Below, in pieces: positions 61,080 to 64,000 of a stretch of 64,000 nucleotides of DNA. The translations under genes and the position numbers were made by a program. Source of the DNA: Affinirhizobium straminoryzae (GTDB lineage: Bacteria; Pseudomonadota; Alphaproteobacteria; Rhizobiales; Rhizobiaceae); assembly GCF_007004135.1 (NCBI RefSeq), contig NZ_VJMG01000011.1, positions 62,001 to 126,000 of the forward strand, in the 5' to 3' direction. Each line of letters begins with the position of its first letter. The stretch's first letter is position 1. The notes below the pieces were generated by a model. The model made no database searches. It was not told the DNA's origin and worked only from the letters and a program-made list of their open reading frames with translations.

Positions 61080-63590
61080 TCAGTGCGAAACGGCATCGAT
61101 ATGCCGGATCAGCGGTTCGAGCGTGCGGTTGGGAAACACGTAAGGTACACCGTCGGCGCTAAGCCCCTCGGCCCAGTCGAGTTGCAGCCTCTGATGCCCC
61201 GGGCGCTCCAGCGTCAATGCCGGGCTCCCTTGATCGAGCGTGAGCGTGAGCGTCGAAAGGCTTGCCTTGAAGGCCTCGAAGGCCCTGCTGTCCGACCCTT
61301 CGGCCATCAGCGCCAGCCAACCGGTGGTGCGGCCATGGGCGCGGAACTCGATGCCGGCCCCCGGCCCGGTCGTAACCGGTTCGATGGGGCTGGTGGCGGT
61401 CAGGGCCGCAAACCCCTGTCCGCTGCGCATCACGATAAAGTTGCCGATATGCTCCACCGCATCGAAGGCATCGACCTGCACATAGGCGTGGCTGAAGGGG
61501 ATGCGCGGCGCCTCGCCGAGATCGTAGAGCAGCAGCGCGGCGTTCCCGTATTGTGCCGCGCGGGGCATGGAGCCGTTACCGGCCCAGTAGGACGGCCGCG
61601 CGCTGCCCCAGGGATCGTCCTCGCCCGGCTGGTTGACCCAGGCGCGGGCAAAGGGCGAGCCGGCAAACCGCAGATCCACCACATGCTGCTGGTGGCCGCG
61701 TCCGCCCGGCCTGCCATCCATCATCGAGGACAGCTGCACATGCGCGCTCTTGTAGAGCGCCAGCCTTGCCGCCTCGTCATGACCCTGCACATAGTGCGCC
61801 GTCAGCGCCTTGCCGGGTGCCGGAGAGACGACAGCCGCCGCGGCGTCCGGAGGCGCGTAACTGCCGGCGGCCAGCATGGTGAGCGCGGCAACGCCGTTGT
61901 TGAACCAGCCCTTGCCGAAAGCCACGGTGGCGAAGGGCGCAAGTTCCGTCAGCGGTCCCGCGCGCAGCTCCTTGTCATAGGCACGGCCCATGGTGCCGGC
62001 TGGCACGCCGTCCAGCGTGTGAAGGCCGATCATCAGGTAGAGCCGGTCCAGCAGGGCCTTCGCCCGTTCGCGGATCACGCCCTCGCCAAGATGTTCCAGC
62101 GCCAGCAGGCCGATGAAGTCGATCGGATAATAGGCGGCGGAGTTCCATTCCGCGAGCCCATGGCTTTCGACACTGTCGAACCACTTCATCAGCCGCTGAC
62201 GCCCAAGCTCCTGCTGTTCCGCCCCCGTCCGTCCGGAGGCGGTGAAGGTGGTGCGCGGCAAGAGTTTGCCGGCGAGATATTGCGAGACGTGGAAGCAGAG
62301 CACGTGGTTCTCGCTCCAGAACCACATCACGTCATTGCCCGGCTCGTCCACCCAGTAACGGTAGTCGAGGATCGTCTGGCGGATCCCGCTTTGCATGTCG
62401 TCCGGCAGCCGGTCACGGTAGACGCCGTAGAGCCACAGCAGCGGGACCATCACGAAGTCGGAGCAATCGCGCCGCTCATCGATGGCCGCGAGCGTGTTGG
62501 ATACAATTTCGCGGAACACGGCATCGACTGGCCGGCCGATCGCCATCATCGCGATGGCCTTGCCAGCGCGCTGTTCGCCGTGGTCGGCTGCGAATTCCAG
62601 TGCAAGACGCTTGCGCTCTTCCAGCGTCAGGGCGCGCATATCGCGCATCGGCTCGGTCAGGGTTGCGAAATCGATGTGGCGGGAGACGCGTGTTTCCCCC
62701 ACAGAGAAGGTCAGGCCCAGCGGATGATAGCCATCCGGCAGCCTGTCCGCTCCTTCCAGTCGCACCACCGTTTCGCCAGCCCGCAGCACGCCGGCCGCAT
62801 CAAGCAGCGGCGGCTTGTCGCGCATGTGCACGCTCGGCAGGATCTTTGCCTCGACGGTCACATCGACGGCTGCCGGCCGCTCCACCTTCAGCTTTAACTG
62901 ACCATCCCGCACATGCAGCGGCACCGGCCGCACCTCGGCTGCCAGATCCTTCAGCAGCGCGATGGTGTCGTCCGAGGCGGACACCGGCAGCTCGGCGAGG
63001 ACAGTGCCCGGACCAAGCAGCGTCAGTTCGAAGTACCAGAGGGCGTCCCGCTCTGCGAGTTCCTCGCAGAGGAGGACCACCTCGCTGCCGCCAGCCTTCA
63101 GCGGCAGCGCCACCTCGGTCTCGGACTCTTTGTTGCGGCGGAAGGGTTCGAAGGCAACGCATTCGACGCCATCGACCCAGATGCGGATACCGCCGCAGGT
63201 CGCCAGCCGAAAGTGCGTCTCGCCGGCGACATCAGGTACCAGCCGCGTCTTCAGCCAGCGCGACAGGCGGGTCGGGCGATGCCAGAAGCCGGAAAATTCG
63301 ACACGCCGATTGAAGCCCGGCAGATAGAGCCCCTCGACCGGGAAATCCGTGCGCAGGGCAACGCTGCGGGTCTTGATCTCCTTCCACAGTGCCACGCGGC
63401 AGGGCAGATCGCCGACATCGACAAAGCCGTTGATGAAGCGATAGTTCACCCGATCTTCGGCCAATGCAGGTTCGCCGGGATAATAGGTCGCTTCGACAGG
63501 CGAGAGCGCCCAGGCCGTGACGGACTGGCCGGGAGCAATAGCGAAGCCCGCGCCAGAATGCTCTTCCCTCATTTGCATCGTTGCTGTCAT
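61080..63590 (-). CDS. Large uncharacterised protein, possible polysaccharide-acting enzyme
   Basis: An 836-aa protein I do not recognise with certainty. The N-terminal half looks like beta-sandwich domains (FINGFVDVGDLPCRVALWKE, LATCGGIRIWVDGVECVAFEPF). The middle looks like an alpha/alpha toroid, with aromatic- and His-rich motifs (WFWSENHVLCFHVSQYLAG, EWNSAAYYPIDFIGLLALEH, ARAWVNQPGEDDPWG). No signal peptide is visible. The layout resembles polysaccharide lyases or related glycoside enzymes, and the downstream GH105 gene supports action on a uronic-acid glycan. The ATG at 63590 overlaps the HAD gene stop (ATGA). Confidence 0.7.
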   Translation of the reverse strand: MTATMQMREEHSGAGFAIAPGQSVTAWALSPVEATYYPGEPALAEDRVNYRFINGFVDVGDLPCRVALWKEIKTRSVALRTDFPVEGLYLPGFNRRVEFSGFWHRPTRLSRWLKTRLVPDVAGETHFRLATCGGIRIWVDGVECVAFEPFRRNKESETEVALPLKAGGSEVVLLCEELAERDALWYFELTLLGPGTVLAELPVSASDDTIALLKDLAAEVRPVPLHVRDGQLKLKVERPAAVDVTVEAKILPSVHMRDKPPLLDAAGVLRAGETVVRLEGADRLPDGYHPLGLTFSVGETRVSRHIDFATLTEPMRDMRALTLEERKRLALEFAADHGEQRAGKAIAMMAIGRPVDAVFREIVSNTLAAIDERRDCSDFVMVPLLWLYGVYRDRLPDDMQSGIRQTILDYRYWVDEPGNDVMWFWSENHVLCFHVSQYLAGKLLPRTTFTASGRTGAEQQELGRQRLMKWFDSVESHGLAEWNSAAYYPIDFIGLLALEHLGEGVIRERAKALLDRLYLMIGLHTLDGVPAGTMGRAYDKELRAGPLTELAPFATVAFGKGWFNNGVAALTMLAAGSYAPPDAAAAVVSPAPGKALTAHYVQGHDEAARLALYKSAHVQLSSMMDGRPGGRGHQQHVVDLRFAGSPFARAWVNQPGEDDPWGSARPSYWAGNGSMPRAAQYGNAALLLYDLGEAPRIPFSHAYVQVDAFDAVEHIGNFIVMRSGQGFAALTATSPIEPVTTGPGAGIEFRAHGRTTGWLALMAEGSDSRAFEAFKASLSTLTLTLDQGSPALTLERPGHQRLQLDWAEGLSADGVPYVFPNRTLEPLIRHIDAVSH

Positions 63591-64000
63591 GACGGCTGCT
63601 CCGCCTGCGTTTGCGGGAGGCTGAGTTCGATGCGCTCCAGCAGGTCCGGCAGTTTCCAGATATGGCTGATGGTGAGGCGCGGGCGTTCGCGTCTCAGCCG
63701 CGGCTTGTGGCTGCGCCGCCTCGACCAGGCGAGGAACACGCTGATCAGGCCGAAGCGGTTGGCGCCCAGAATGTCGCGCTCCAGGTTGTTTCCGACCATC
63801 ACCGTGCGGTTCCGGTCGATTTCCGAAAGGCCGAGCGCATCGGCAGCCGTGGCAAACATGCGCGCCGATGGCTTCAGTTCGCCGACGTCCCCGGAGATGA
63901 TATGAGCCTCGAAGCAATCCCAGAGGCCGTGCGCGCCGAGAATGTTCTCGAAGGTCTTGCGCGGTCCGTCCGCCACCAGCGCGAGGCGATAGCCGCTGGC
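63587..64000 (-). CDS. HAD-family hydrolase, C-terminal part (cut by window edge)
   Basis: The last 137 residues are visible, with the frame open at base 64000. GELKPSARMFATAADALGL has the motif III lysine and VMVGNNLERDILGANRFGL the motif IV region of the haloacid dehalogenase superfamily; the N-terminal DxD is outside the window. It is probably a sugar-phosphate phosphatase. The stop overlaps the start of the large unknown gene, so the three genes to 59968 form one operon. Confidence 0.85.
   Translation of the reverse strand, partial: ASGYRLALVADGPRKTFENILGAHGLWDCFEAHIISGDVGELKPSARMFATAADALGLSEIDRNRTVMVGNNLERDILGANRFGLISVFLAWSRRRSHKPRLRRERPRLTISHIWKLPDLLERIELSLPQTQAEQPS

Noticed and set aside
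1-64000. Prophage, insertion sequence or CRISPR array
   Set aside because: No transposase, integrase, phage structural gene, terminal repeats or regularly spaced repeats were seen.

Overview
The window is GC-rich, densely packed, and has the gene content of a Rhizobiales/Rhizobiaceae chromosome or chromid (Rhizobium, Agrobacterium or Shinella-like). Supporting signs are the iolCDE-iolB operon with an RpiR-type IolR, a fused-AB Mrp/Pha antiporter operon, many solute-binding ABC transporters, paired M81 (MlrC-like) enzymes and a NodD-like LysR regulator. I see no rRNA, tRNA, insertion sequence, prophage or CRISPR array.

Layout. 1-1368: 5' part of an allophanate hydrolase-type amidase whose nucleophile serine is replaced by alanine. 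1580-9888 (minus): a Liv-type ABC importer followed by a GMC dehydrogenase, a 3-hydroxyisobutyrate dehydrogenase-like enzyme and a PLP dehydratase, with a divergent LysR gene (10063-10995). 11007-18579: a LacI regulator, a GH78 alpha-L-rhamnosidase and a complete CUT1 sugar ABC importer. 18601-24559 (minus): mnhA(B)CDEFG (Mrp Na+/H+ antiporter), with an apparent 1-nt frame problem at the start of mnhA. 24720-24971: a small Xre-type regulator.

25089-37587: an 11-gene minus-strand aromatic-ring catabolic operon. In transcription order it encodes an alpha/beta hydrolase, an EthD-like protein, a VOC dioxygenase, an FAD monooxygenase, a Rieske protein, a second FAD monooxygenase, an MFS transporter, a cupin, a FAH hydrolase, an SDR and a cyclase. 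It is divergent from a NodD-like LysR gene, which is followed by a MetA/SphA-type outer-membrane protein gene. The set resembles the naringenin (fde) operon of Herbaspirillum and is the best candidate here for an undescribed system: flavonoid or related polyphenol catabolism in a rhizobium.

37680-48404: a divergent cluster with two M81 metalloenzymes, a D-threonine aldolase-like enzyme, an NTF2-like protein, RidA, RpiR, an SDR, a GH20 hexosaminidase, an MFS transporter and CutC. It may salvage an amino-sugar or D-amino-acid conjugate. 48398-51407: Lrp, alanine racemase and DadA (D-alanine catabolism). 51436-52015: a ParE/RelB-type toxin-antitoxin pair. 52089-59852: the inositol regulon (iolB, a small membrane protein gene, iolE, iolD, iolC, iolR, and divergent idhA), with GGAA-N6-TTCC-like operators at both control regions and a strong terminator after idhA. 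59968-64000: a GH105 unsaturated-uronyl hydrolase, a large uncharacterised protein and the C-terminal part of a HAD hydrolase, probably one polysaccharide-utilisation operon.

Most of the window is accessory catabolism: transporter-enzyme-regulator modules, each with its own LysR, LacI, RpiR or Lrp regulator. Starts were chosen from Shine-Dalgarno position, overlap with neighbours and family N-termini. No database search was run, so family calls are from motif recognition.
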